Below are positions 16,569 to 24,401 of a DNA stretch of 64,000 bases, piece by piece. Numbering within the stretch: position 1 is the stretch's first letter; every line of letters starts with the position of its first letter. Both the position numbers and the translations under genes were made by a program. The notes under the pieces were generated by a model. It did no database searches, was not told where the DNA came from, and saw only the letters and a program-made list of their open reading frames with translations. Source of the DNA: Marinoscillum sp049115815 (GTDB lineage: Bacteria > Bacteroidota > Bacteroidia > Cytophagales > Cyclobacteriaceae); contig JAGDZO010000005.1 of NCBI GenBank assembly GCA_049115815.1, positions 558,001 through 622,000 on the forward strand, read 5' to 3'.

Positions 16569-17890
16569 TATGCTACTGCTGTATTTTGGGTTCTACCTTT
16601 TACACGACCAGACTTCATCATCCCTTCGTAATGTCTCATCAATAGGTAACTCTCTATTTGCTGAAGAGTATCCAAAATTACTCCCACCATGATTAGGAGG
16701 GATGTACCTCCATAGAACTGAGCGAAAGTAGTACTAACTCCTGCCATCATTGCAAAAGCAGGTAGTATCGCAATCAATGCAAGGAAAAAAGATCCTGGCA
16801 AGGTGATTCGCGTAAGTACTGTATCAATGAAATCTGAGGTTTGCTTACCTGGCTTGATACCAGGGATAAATCCACCATTTCTTTTAAGATCATCCGCCAT
16901 CTGATTTGGATTAATCGTAATGGCTGTATAAAAGAATGTAAATAATATGATCAACGTTGCAAACAACAAGTTGTATTGCCAAGATTGAATATCTGAAAAT
17001 GTAGTTCCAATATACTGAGCCAAATCACTTTCTTGACTCCAAATACCTGCTAACAAAGCTGGCAAGAACATCAACGACTGAGCGAAAATAATTGGCATAA
17101 CTCCTGATGAGTTAACCTTCAAAGGAATGTACTGTCTTTGACCACCATAGACTTTGTTCCCTACTACTTGCTTAGCATATTGAACTGGAATTCGTCTTGT
17201 TCCTTGTACCAGCGCCACAGTAGCCAACACTACGAAAAACAAAGCGACCAATTCGAGGATCGACAATAACGCACCTGCTAGTCCATTAACCTCAACAATC
17301 TCATACCATAATGAACCTGGCAATCTTGAGATGATACCAATCATGATCAACATGGAGATACCATTTCCTATTCCTTTATCGGTGATCTTCTCCCCTAACC
17401 ACATACAGAATATGGTACCGGCTGTAAGAATCACCATTGAAGACAATTGAAACAAGAACTGATTTTCTAGAATAATAGCTTCCGCTGGAATCGTTGCTGT
17501 CAGATAACCTATTGATTGAGCCAAACAAATAAAGATGGTTAGCACCCTTGTGATTTGACTAATCTTTTTTCTTCCGCTATCACCTTCCTTCTGAAGTTTC
17601 TGAAAATAAGGAACTGCCACTGTCATCAACTGCAACACAATAGAGGCAGAGATATAAGGCATAATCCCTAATCCAAATACGGAAGCCCGACTAAACGCTC
17701 CTCCTAAAAAGGTATTTAAAAGGCCGAAAATTCCTCCTACGTCACTTGTAAGTTGAGCTGGATCTACACCAGGCAACACTACAAATGATCCTAATCTAAA
17801 AATGATTAGAAACCCTATAGTATTGAGAATCCTCGTGCGGAGCTCCTCAATAGAAAAAATGTTCTTTATGGTCTCAAAAAACTTCTTCAT
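16568..17890 (-). CDS. secY: Protein translocase subunit SecY
   Basis: The 440-residue membrane protein has ten predicted transmembrane helices. The plug/lateral-gate region is seen (GVDPAQLTSDVGGIFGLLNTF), as is the C-terminal cytoplasmic loop with GGFIPGIKPGKQT and a tail LLMRHYEGMMKSGRVKGR. It forms the Sec channel with SecE (41718-41909) and SecG. It follows rplO by 4 nt. Confidence 0.98.
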   Translation of the reverse strand: MKKFFETIKNIFSIEELRTRILNTIGFLIIFRLGSFVVLPGVDPAQLTSDVGGIFGLLNTFLGGAFSRASVFGLGIMPYISASIVLQLMTVAVPYFQKLQKEGDSGRKKISQITRVLTIFICLAQSIGYLTATIPAEAIILENQFLFQLSSMVILTAGTIFCMWLGEKITDKGIGNGISMLIMIGIISRLPGSLWYEIVEVNGLAGALLSILELVALFFVVLATVALVQGTRRIPVQYAKQVVGNKVYGGQRQYIPLKVNSSGVMPIIFAQSLMFLPALLAGIWSQESDLAQYIGTTFSDIQSWQYNLLFATLIILFTFFYTAITINPNQMADDLKRNGGFIPGIKPGKQTSDFIDTVLTRITLPGSFFLALIAILPAFAMMAGVSTTFAQFYGGTSLLIMVGVILDTLQQIESYLLMRHYEGMMKSGRVKGRTQNTAVA

Positions 17891-17894
17891 CGAA

Positions 17895-18344
17895 TTATGC
17901 TTCTACCGATATAGTCCCGCCAGCTTTTTCGATTATTTCTTGAGCTGATTTAGAAAATTTATGTGCAGTAATGTTAAGCTTAGAAGTCAATTCTCCTCTA
18001 CCCAAAATCTTAACAACATCTCCTTTACCCACGATACCGTTTTCACGAAGCACCTCAGGATTGATATCAGTCAATTTCTTAAGATCAGCTAAAGCTTGAA
18101 TATCATCCAGATTTACAGGCTTAGAAACAATCTTATTGTTGTTTTTGAAACCAAATTTAGGAACTCGTCTTTGCAAAGGCATTTGACCACCTTCGAAACC
18201 AATTTTTCTCGAATATCCAGATCTTGATTGAGCACCTTTATGTCCTCTTGTTGCCGTACCGCCTTTACCAGAACCTTGTCCCCTGGCAATCTTCTTTCTA
18301 TTTTTTGTAGCCCCTTTTGCAGGCTTTAAAGATTGTAATCTCAT
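17895..18344 (-). CDS. rplO: Ribosomal protein L15
   Basis: The 149-residue protein has the Gly/Arg-rich N-terminal extension of L15 (GATKNRKKIARGQGSGKGGT) and KIGFEGGQMPLQRRVPKFGF. L15 is a late-assembly 50S protein. It is one base downstream of rpmD. Confidence 0.98.
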   Translation of the reverse strand: MRLQSLKPAKGATKNRKKIARGQGSGKGGTATRGHKGAQSRSGYSRKIGFEGGQMPLQRRVPKFGFKNNNKIVSKPVNLDDIQALADLKKLTDINPEVLRENGIVGKGDVVKILGRGELTSKLNITAHKFSKSAQEIIEKAGGTISVEA

Positions 18345-18345
18345 C

Positions 18346-18525
18346 TTAAAGTTCTTTTACGTCAATCAAATGCTGAACCTTGCTAATCATTCCAGAAATC
18401 TGAGGATTTAATTCTTTCTCTACACTTCTGTTGATCTTACCTAAACCCAATGCCTCAATAGTCCTTTTTTGTCTTTCAGGACGTTTGATTATGCTTCTAG
18501 TCTGAGTGATTAATACTTTTGCCAT
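18346..18525 (-). CDS. rpmD: Ribosomal protein L30
   Basis: The 59-codon frame between rpsE and rplO was read directly: it starts MAKVLITQTRSIIKRPERQK, continues with IEALGLGKINRSV and ends LIDVKEL. The motif and size are typical of L30, the small 50S protein encoded in the spc cluster between S5 and L15. Gaps to neighbours are 4 and 1 nt. Confidence 0.95.
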   Translation of the reverse strand: MAKVLITQTRSIIKRPERQKRTIEALGLGKINRSVEKELNPQISGMISKVQHLIDVKEL

Positions 18526-18529
18526 GATC

Positions 18530-19048
18530 TTATCCGTTAAAAACTTTATCTAGAGTTACTCCTCTTTGCTTAGCTACAGCATATGGATCTCTCATTCTAT
18601 GCAAAGCATCAAATGTCGCTTTTACAACATTATGTGGGTTAGAAGAACCTTTCGACTTAGCAAGAACATCATGAATACCAGCACTTTCAAGCACTGCTCT
18701 CATAGCACCTCCAGCTATAACTCCTGTACCCGGTGCAGCTGGCTTCAATAGAACAAAACCTCCACCAAATTTTCCGATCGCTTCATGAGGAACAGTGGTC
18801 TTAAATAAAGGAACACGTACCAAGTTTTTCTTAGCATCATCCACTCCTTTAGTAATCGCATCCGTTACTTCATTGGCTTTACCCAAACCGTATCCAACAA
18901 CACCGTTACCATCTCCTACAACAACGATTGCAGAAAAACTGAACCTACGTCCACCTTTAACCACTTTCGCTACTCTCTTGATAGCAACAACCTTCTCTTT
19001 AAGGTCTATTTCGCTTGCTTTTACTGCTTTTATATTACTTTGAGACAT
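18530..19048 (-). CDS. rpsE: Ribosomal protein S5
   Basis: The 172-residue protein has the double-stranded-RNA-binding N-domain (RVAKVVKGGRRFSFSAIVVV) and the C-domain with AIGKFGGGFVLLKPAAPGTG and GGAMRAVLESAGI. S5 contributes to decoding accuracy near the mRNA entry site. It is 6 nt behind rplR. Confidence 0.98.
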   Translation of the reverse strand: MSQSNIKAVKASEIDLKEKVVAIKRVAKVVKGGRRFSFSAIVVVGDGNGVVGYGLGKANEVTDAITKGVDDAKKNLVRVPLFKTTVPHEAIGKFGGGFVLLKPAAPGTGVIAGGAMRAVLESAGIHDVLAKSKGSSNPHNVVKATFDALHRMRDPYAVAKQRGVTLDKVFNG

Positions 19049-19054
19049 ATCAAA

Positions 19055-19402
19055 TTAAAATTTAAGTCCTCCCTCTCTAGCTCCTTCAGCAAAAGCTTTC
19101 ACTCTTCCGTGATATGGATAACCATTTCTATCAAAAATAACGCTTTGAATACCAGCAGAAACAGCCTTTTCAGCTAGAGCCTTACCTACTTCTTTTGATA
19201 TTTCTATGTTATTAGAATTTTTACCTAATTCAATAGACGAAGACTGAGCGAGTGTTACTCCCTTGATATCATCAATGATCTGCCCGTATATAGCTTTGTT
19301 GCTTCTAAATACTGAGACTCTAGGTCTCGTACTAGTACCGCTAATCTTTCTTCTTATACCGAGCTTGATGCGCTTTCTTCTTTCTAGTTTAGTTACGGCC
19401 AT
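19055..19402 (-). CDS. rplR: Ribosomal protein L18
   Basis: The 115-residue protein starts with a basic segment (RRKRIKLGIRRKISGT), then RPRVSVFRSNKAIYGQIIDD and ends in GRVKAFAEGAREGGLKF, the L18 C-terminal signature. It binds 5S rRNA with L5. It is 7 nt behind rplF. Confidence 0.98.
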   Translation of the reverse strand: MAVTKLERRKRIKLGIRRKISGTSTRPRVSVFRSNKAIYGQIIDDIKGVTLAQSSSIELGKNSNNIEISKEVGKALAEKAVSAGIQSVIFDRNGYPYHGRVKAFAEGAREGGLKF

Positions 19403-19409
19403 CGTCTAA

Positions 19410-19961
19410 TTATTTAGCTGCTGTTTTACCAGCTTTACGTCTTATTTGCTCTCCTATGAATCTGATACCCTTACCTTTATAAGGCTCCACTTTTCTTAGG
19501 GATTTAATTTTTGCTGCTACTTGTCCTACAAGTTGCTTGTCTATGCCCTCTACAGTTACTTTTGGATTCTGCCCTTTAGCAGTCTCAGCGGCCACAGATA
19601 TTTCTGTTGGAACCGACAAGAAAATATTGTGAGAAAAACCTAAGTTCAACTCCAACACATTTCCTTGAACAGCGGCCTTATAACCAACACCCACAAGTTC
19701 CATTTCCTTTTTATAACCGTCTGCCACACCCACAACCATATTGTTGATCAATGAACGAGTCAAACCGTGCATTGCCTTATGGCGCTTTTGCTCGGTTGGT
19801 CTATCCACTGTAAGTGTTCCATCCTCAATCTTCACAATCATATCCGGATGGATATTTTGCTTAAGCTCTCCTTTAGGACCTTTTACTGTGACCAAATCTT
19901 GATCAACATTAATAGTAATTCCTGCAGGTATTGATATTGGTGCTTTACCTATCCTTGACAT
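19410..19961 (-). CDS. rplF: Ribosomal protein L6
   Basis: The 183-residue protein contains the duplicated L6 fold: MSRIGKAPISIPAGITI, then GPKGELKQNI, and the C-terminal GIDKQLVGQVAAKIKSLRKV with PYKGKGIRF. L6 is near the sarcin-ricin loop of the 50S subunit. Length is normal. Confidence 0.98.
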   Translation of the reverse strand: MSRIGKAPISIPAGITINVDQDLVTVKGPKGELKQNIHPDMIVKIEDGTLTVDRPTEQKRHKAMHGLTRSLINNMVVGVADGYKKEMELVGVGYKAAVQGNVLELNLGFSHNIFLSVPTEISVAAETAKGQNPKVTVEGIDKQLVGQVAAKIKSLRKVEPYKGKGIRFIGEQIRRKAGKTAAK

Positions 19962-19974
19962 ATCCTATCGATGA

Positions 19975-20373
19975 TTAATAAACGTAACAAAGAACCTCAC
20001 CCCCAACTTTTTCTTTCCTTGCTTCCTTGTCAGTAATAACTCCTTTGGAAGTCGACAAAATAGCTATTCCAAGACCATTAAGTACTCTCGGAAGATTATC
20101 AGAGCCCGCATACTTACGCAAACCTGGCTTGCTGATTCTCTCCAAACTTGTGATTGCAGACTGCTTAGTTTGTGTATTGTATTTCAACGCGATTTTGATG
20201 ATTCCTTGCTTGTCATCATCCACAAACTTGAAGTTTTGAATGAATCCTTTTTCGTGCAATACTTTTGTTACTTCTTTCTTTAGGTTAGAAGCAGGAATCT
20301 CCAAAATACGATGATTTGCCTTTATGGCATTTCTGACTCTCGTCAAGTAATCTGCTATTGGATCTGTTACCAT
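19975..20373 (-). CDS. rpsH: Ribosomal protein S8
   Basis: The 132-residue protein starts MVTDPIADYLTRVRNAIKAN and ends with the S8 signature STSKGVITDKEARKEKVGGE. S8 binds helix 21 of 16S rRNA and in Proteobacteria represses the spc operon. Here 84 nt separate it from rpsN, by far the largest gap in this part of the operon. The gap holds a TAATTTTG box and a GC-rich hairpin, so rpsH may have a second promoter or a regulated leader. Confidence 0.98.
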   Translation of the reverse strand: MVTDPIADYLTRVRNAIKANHRILEIPASNLKKEVTKVLHEKGFIQNFKFVDDDKQGIIKIALKYNTQTKQSAITSLERISKPGLRKYAGSDNLPRVLNGLGIAILSTSKGVITDKEARKEKVGGEVLCYVY

Positions 20374-20391
20374 TGTCTTTTCTAATTAAAT

Positions 20392-20416
20392 ACCCCGAAA
20401 ACGGGGTGCAAAATTA
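20392..20416 (-). promoter_or_regulatory. -7-like box and leader hairpin before rpsH
   Basis: On the minus strand TAATTTTG (20416-20409) is followed directly by CA and a perfect hairpin ACCCCG-TTTT-CGGGGT (20407-20392). The box fits the Bacteroidota -7 consensus TAnnTTTG, but no -33 TTTG lies at 17-20 nt (the nearest is 29 nt away). The hairpin is followed by ATTTAATT rather than a clean U-tract. It could be a weak internal promoter, an attenuator or an RNA-processing or protein-binding site. Confidence 0.5.
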
Positions 20417-20457
20417 ATGAATATTTTTAATTATTTCTGCTTTCGCAAAAATAAAGA

Positions 20458-20727
20458 TTACCAGCTTGCTTTAGTTACCCCAGGGATCTTACCATCATTG
20501 GCCATTTGCCTGAAAGTAACTCTTGAGATACCAAATTTCCTCATATAACCCTTAGGTCTTCCGGTAAGCTTACATCTGTTATGAAGTCTTACTTTTGATG
20601 AGTTTCTAGGTAGTTTGTCAAGAGCTTCATAGTCACCTGCTGCTTTCAACGCTGCGCGCTTCTCTGCATAACGAGCTACTATTTTTTCTCTTTTTCTTTC
20701 TCTAGCCTTTATTGATTCCTTCGCCAT
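20458..20727 (-). CDS. rpsN: Ribosomal protein S14 (zinc-free long form)
   Basis: The 89-residue protein starts MAKESIKARERKREKIVARY and ends with RCKLTGRPKGYMRKFGISR and the final SW. It is the long form without the CxxC-x-CxxC zinc ribbon. S14 is a late-assembly 30S head protein. Confidence 0.98.
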   Translation of the reverse strand: MAKESIKARERKREKIVARYAEKRAALKAAGDYEALDKLPRNSSKVRLHNRCKLTGRPKGYMRKFGISRVTFRQMANDGKIPGVTKASW

Positions 20728-20732
20728 GGTTA

Positions 20733-21287
20733 TTATTTTTTACTTGCCATGAATGGCATGCCGAATGCTTTTAATAATGCCAAGCTCTCTTCGTCAGTCT
20801 CGGCAGATGTTACAAAAGTGATGTCCATACCAGTGATACGGTTGATTTTGTCGATGCTTATCTCTGGGAAAATGATTTGCTCTTCAATACCCAAGCTATA
20901 ATTACCTTTTCCATCAAAACCCTTTTGCTTGATTCCTCTAAAGTCACGTACTCGCGGCAAAGCCACAGTCATCAACCTATCAAGGAATTCATACATTCTA
21001 TCACCTCTTAGAGTAACTCTTGCTCCGATTGGCATTCCTTCTCTCAACTTGAAGTTCGAGATTGAATTCTTAGCTACTGTAGCTACTGCTTTCTGGCCAG
21101 TAATAGTTGTCAGTTCTTCAACTCCAACATCTACTAACTTTTTATCAGCAACTGCAGCACCAATACCTTTATTGACAGATATCTTAAGTAACCTAGGTAC
21201 TTGCATGACAGACTTGTACTGAAATTTTTCTTTCAGTGCAGGAGCTATCTCCTGAAGATATTTCTCTTTTAATCTAGGTTTAGCCAT
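20733..21287 (-). CDS. rplE: Ribosomal protein L5
   Basis: The preferred start is ATG at 21287, giving 184 residues beginning MAKPRLKEKYLQEIAPALKE, the standard length. The open frame runs 27 codons further into rplX, but that segment is simply the out-of-frame rplX 3' end. Motifs are VPRLLKISVNKGIGAA, the LRGDRMYEFLDRL segment and DFRGIKQKGFDGKGNYSLG. L5 binds 5S rRNA and contacts the 30S head. Its first 8 bases overlap the end of rplX, suggesting translational coupling. Confidence 0.97.
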   Translation of the reverse strand: MAKPRLKEKYLQEIAPALKEKFQYKSVMQVPRLLKISVNKGIGAAVADKKLVDVGVEELTTITGQKAVATVAKNSISNFKLREGMPIGARVTLRGDRMYEFLDRLMTVALPRVRDFRGIKQKGFDGKGNYSLGIEEQIIFPEISIDKINRITGMDITFVTSAETDEESLALLKAFGMPFMASKK

Positions 21288-21621
21288 TAGTGATAAGGTC
21301 TCCGGTTTTTTTAGAATATCTCTGTAGTTTGCCGCTATCGTTAAGCTTTCTCCCAACTCGTGTAGCATCTCCAGAAGCTGGATCTACTAACATTAGGTTG
21401 CTCATATGGATAGCTGCTTCTGTTTGCTCACGACCTCCCTCTGGAGATGTAGCAGACGGCTTAGTGTGCTTCGTTACTATATTCACTCCCTCCACTATTG
21501 CTCTGTACTTATCCTTGATAACTTCAAGAACTTTTCCAGTCTTATCTTTATCGTTTCCAGCTAACACTTTTACAGTGTCGCCTTTCTTTATGTGAAACTT
21601 ATTTGCTTTGTGATTGCTCAT
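21280..21621 (-). CDS. rplX: Ribosomal protein L24
   Basis: The 113-residue protein contains the KOW motif (KKGDTVKVLAGNDKDKTGKV) near the N-terminus and GVNIVTKHTKPS. L24 initiates 50S assembly. It follows rplN by 2 nt and overlaps rplE by 8 nt. Confidence 0.98.
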   Translation of the reverse strand: MSNHKANKFHIKKGDTVKVLAGNDKDKTGKVLEVIKDKYRAIVEGVNIVTKHTKPSATSPEGGREQTEAAIHMSNLMLVDPASGDATRVGRKLNDSGKLQRYSKKTGDLITNG

Positions 21622-21623
21622 TA

Positions 21624-21992
21624 CTAAAGTACTTCAGGTGCTAATGAAACTATTTTCATGTACTGGCGCTCTCTTAATTCTCTTGCAACAGGGCCGAAAA
21701 TACGCGTTCCACGCGGCTCATTATTTGCAGTGAGTAACACAGCAGCATTATCTTCAAATCTTATATAAGATCCGTCCTTTCTTCTTACTTCCTTTTTAGT
21801 CCGAACGATAACAGCCTTAGAGACCGTACCCTTCTTAAGGCTACTAGAAGAAATGGAAGATTTAACTGTTACTACAATAGTATCGCCAACAGAAGCGTAA
21901 CGCTTCTTGGTTCCTCCTAAAACACGGATACAAAGCACTTCCTTTGCTCCACTATTATCCGCTACATTAAGCCTTGATTCTTGTTGTATCAT
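21624..21992 (-). CDS. rplN: Ribosomal protein L14
   Basis: The 122-residue protein starts MIQQESRLNVADNSGAKEVL and has RKDGSYIRFEDNAAVLL and the terminal RIFGPVARELRERQYMKIVS, complete for L14. It sits at the subunit interface and is the docking site for RsfS, whose gene is at 52114-52488 in this window. Confidence 0.98.
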   Translation of the reverse strand: MIQQESRLNVADNSGAKEVLCIRVLGGTKKRYASVGDTIVVTVKSSISSSSLKKGTVSKAVIVRTKKEVRRKDGSYIRFEDNAAVLLTANNEPRGTRIFGPVARELRERQYMKIVSLAPEVL

Positions 21993-21993
21993 C

Positions 21994-22248
21994 TTACTTT
22001 GCTCGTTCGAGTATTTCTACTAGTCTCCACCTTTTGTTCTTACTCAGCGGACGAGTTTCCATGATTTTTACAGTATCACCGATATTGCAATCATTGTTCT
22101 CATCATGAGCAGTAAATTTTGTCGTCTTTCGGATGAACTTACCATACATAGCATGTTTTACCTTACGGTTTACTGCAATGGTAATAGTCTTTTGCATTTT
22201 ATTGCTGACTACCTGACCGATACGCTCTTTTCGCAAATTTCTTTCCAT
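21994..22248 (-). CDS. rpsQ: Ribosomal protein S17
   Basis: The 84-residue OB-fold protein has NLRKERIGQVVSNKMQKTIT and the family motif DTVKIMETRPLSKNKRW. It binds 16S rRNA early in assembly. It lies 7 nt behind rpmC. Confidence 0.98.
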   Translation of the reverse strand: MERNLRKERIGQVVSNKMQKTITIAVNRKVKHAMYGKFIRKTTKFTAHDENNDCNIGDTVKIMETRPLSKNKRWRLVEILERAK

Positions 22249-22255
22249 CGATGCG

Positions 22256-22450
22256 TTAGTTACTTAGTTCTTTTGCTCTTATTTCTGTTTGAATCCTCGC
22301 TACAAGCTTTCTGCTTTCTCTGATCTTCATAGGATTCTCGATAGGAGTGATACTATGTGCGAATTTGAGTTTGCCGTAGTTATCCTTCTCAGCAACAAGC
22401 TTGTTTTTCAATTCTTCCAAGCTTAAACCTCTTAGTTCTGAATTTTTCAT
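22256..22450 (-). CDS. rpmC: Ribosomal protein L29
   Basis: The 64-residue helical protein has RGLSLEELKNKLVAEKDNYG and ARIQTEIRAKEL, typical of L29 at the tunnel exit, a contact for trigger factor and SRP. Its start overlaps the rplP stop by four bases. Confidence 0.97.
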   Translation of the reverse strand: MKNSELRGLSLEELKNKLVAEKDNYGKLKFAHSITPIENPMKIRESRKLVARIQTEIRAKELSN

Positions 22451-22869
22451 TCTCCTGTATAATCTCTTCGTACTACAAATTTCGTCTGCATAGGTAGTTT
22501 CTGCTCAGCCAATCTCAACGCCTCTCTTGCAGCAGCTCTAGTCACACCAGACACTTCAAAAATGATGGTTCCTGGTTTAACAACAGCCACCCAATATTCA
22601 GGAGCTCCCTTACCCTTACCCATACGTACTTCAGCAGGCTTCTTGGTAATTGGTTTGTCTGGGAAGATTCGGATCCATACTTGCCCTTCCCTTTTCATCG
22701 CCCTTGTAACGGCGATACGAGAAGCCTCTATTTGTCTTGAGGTTATCCATCCCGGCTCCATCGATTTGATACCGAAATTACCGAAAGCTAAACGATGACC
22801 TCTTTGAGCCATTCCTTTAACTCTACCTTTTTGCTTTTTTCTAAATTTGGTTCTCTTTGGCTGTAACAT
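22447..22869 (-). CDS. rplP: Ribosomal protein L16
   Basis: The 140-residue protein begins MLQPKRTKFRKKQKGRVKG and has GWITSRQIEASRIAVTRAMK and KPAEVRMGKGKGAPEYWVA, complete for L16, which organises the A-site region of the 50S subunit. It lies 21 nt behind rpsC. Confidence 0.98.
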   Translation of the reverse strand: MLQPKRTKFRKKQKGRVKGMAQRGHRLAFGNFGIKSMEPGWITSRQIEASRIAVTRAMKREGQVWIRIFPDKPITKKPAEVRMGKGKGAPEYWVAVVKPGTIIFEVSGVTRAAAREALRLAEQKLPMQTKFVVRRDYTGE

Positions 22870-22890
22870 TTCTACTTAGCTATTTTGAGA

Positions 22891-23640
22891 TTATTTACGA
22901 TCACGTCTCCTATTTGGAGCGTCTCCTCCACCTCTTCTTCTTCTCGGACCGTCTTGACCAGGACCACTATTATTTCCTCCACCTGATTGACCAACATTTG
23001 GAGATAAATCTCTTTTACCAAATACCTCTCCTTTGAAAATCCACACCTTGATGCCGATTTTACCATAAACTGTATTGGCTTCAGAAAGAGCATAATCAAC
23101 ATCAGCTCTCAATGTATGCAAAGGAATTCTTCCTTCTTTATATTGTTCGGATCTCGCCATTTCTGCACCACCCAAACGACCAGATACCTTAACCTTTATC
23201 CCTTGAGCCCCCACTCTCATTGCTGATGCGATAGCCTGCTTCATCGCTCTTCTAAAAGAGATTCTAGCCTGCAGTTGCTGAGCAATAGACTCACCAACAA
23301 GTTTAGCATCTAGTTCAGGTCTCTTAATCTCAAATATGTTGATCTGAAGATCCTTTCCTGTAAGCTTCTTTAACTCTTCTTTGATTTTATCAACCTCAGA
23401 TCCACCCTTACCAATTACCACTCCTGGTCTGGCAGTATGCACAGTCAACGTAATTCTCTTTAATGTTCTCTCAATAATAACTTTTGAGATTCCTCCTTTA
23501 GGAATACGTACTGCGATGTACTCTCTTATCTTTTGGTCTTCTACGATTTTATCAGAAAAATCTTTTCCACCAAACCAAGCTGAGTCCCATCCTTTAACGA
23601 CTCCTAATCTGAAACCAATTGGATTTACCTTTTGTCCCAT
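22891..23640 (-). CDS. rpsC: Ribosomal protein S3 with basic Gly/Arg-rich tail
   Basis: The 249-residue protein has the N-terminal KH domain (GVVIGKGGSEVDKIKEELKK near residue 75) and the C-terminal S3 domain (RISFRRAMKQAIASAMRVGA, GRLGGAEMARSE). The last ~35 residues are an Asn/Gly/Arg-rich extension with RRRRGGG. S3 forms part of the mRNA entry helicase. It directly abuts rplV with no gap. Confidence 0.98.
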   Translation of the reverse strand: MGQKVNPIGFRLGVVKGWDSAWFGGKDFSDKIVEDQKIREYIAVRIPKGGISKVIIERTLKRITLTVHTARPGVVIGKGGSEVDKIKEELKKLTGKDLQINIFEIKRPELDAKLVGESIAQQLQARISFRRAMKQAIASAMRVGAQGIKVKVSGRLGGAEMARSEQYKEGRIPLHTLRADVDYALSEANTVYGKIGIKVWIFKGEVFGKRDLSPNVGQSGGGNNSGPGQDGPRRRRGGGDAPNRRRDRK

Positions 23641-24117
23641 CTATTTCGTTGCTTTATCTTCGGATTGACTATTATTCTCATTCAAATCTCCAACAACGAT
23701 TGTTAAATGATTTGACCTTTTTCTTATTCTGTGCGCTCTACCCTGAGGAGCAGGTCTCAATCTCTTAAGAATTCTACCTCCATCAACATAAATCTCTTTA
23801 ACTACAAGCTCTGCATCTTCGATGTTCACTTCACTGTTACTCGCCTGCCAGTCAGCAATTGCTGTCATCAACAACTTCTCTACAGTTTTAGAGGCATGCT
23901 TATTATCAAACTTTAGCAAGTTCAATGCTACGTTCACTTGTACACCTCTGATCATATCAGCTACAAGACGCATTTTACGAGGAGCAGTAGGAATATTGCG
24001 TAATGAAGCCTTAACAGCTCCTAACTTACCAGCATTATCCTCTCTATGCTTCTTCAATGCCTCCTTCTGAAGACGTACCTTGACGGATTTTTTGAGTTTT
24101 CTTTCTGCAGTTTCCAT
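23641..24117 (-). CDS. rplV: Ribosomal protein L22 with N-terminal basic extension
   Basis: The L22 core begins around residue 33 (KASLRNIPTAPRKMRLVADM) and includes IYVDGGRILKRLRPAPQGRA and RIRKRSNHLTIVV. About 32 Lys/Arg-rich residues precede the core, starting METAERKLKKSVKV, and a short acidic tail follows. No other ATG lies between the annotated start and the core, so the extension appears real. L22 lines the nascent-peptide tunnel. The gene starts 5 nt behind rpsS. Confidence 0.96.
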   Translation of the reverse strand: METAERKLKKSVKVRLQKEALKKHREDNAGKLGAVKASLRNIPTAPRKMRLVADMIRGVQVNVALNLLKFDNKHASKTVEKLLMTAIADWQASNSEVNIEDAELVVKEIYVDGGRILKRLRPAPQGRAHRIRKRSNHLTIVVGDLNENNSQSEDKATK

Positions 24118-24122
24118 CCTTA

Positions 24123-24401
24123 TTATCTTCTACCTTTATCCTTTTTAGCAATATGACCTCTGAAGTTTCGAGTAGGTGCAAATTCACCTAACTTATGACC
24201 CACCATGTTTTCAGTCACAAATACAGGAATAAACTTATTTCCATTATGTACTGCAAACGTTTGACCCACGAAATCTGGTGAAATCATTGATCTTCTTGAC
24301 CAAGTTTTGATAACAGATTTCTTACCAGACTCATTCATTGATTCGACTTTCTTCTCCAGTCTGAAATCGATATACGGCCCTTTTTTTAGCGATCTTGCCA
24401 T
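24123..24401 (-). CDS. rpsS: Ribosomal protein S19
   Basis: The 92-residue protein starts MARSLKKGPYIDFRLEKKVE and has TWSRRSMISPDFVGQTFAVH and GHKLGEFAPTRNFRGH, complete for S19 in the 30S head. Its start overlaps the rplB stop by one base (TAATG). Confidence 0.98.
   Translation of the reverse strand: MARSLKKGPYIDFRLEKKVESMNESGKKSVIKTWSRRSMISPDFVGQTFAVHNGNKFIPVFVTENMVGHKLGEFAPTRNFRGHIAKKDKGRR

Noticed and set aside
21288..21368. 27-codon N-terminal extension of L5
   Set aside because: It lies entirely within rplX in another frame, and ATG 21287 gives the standard L5 length and beginning.
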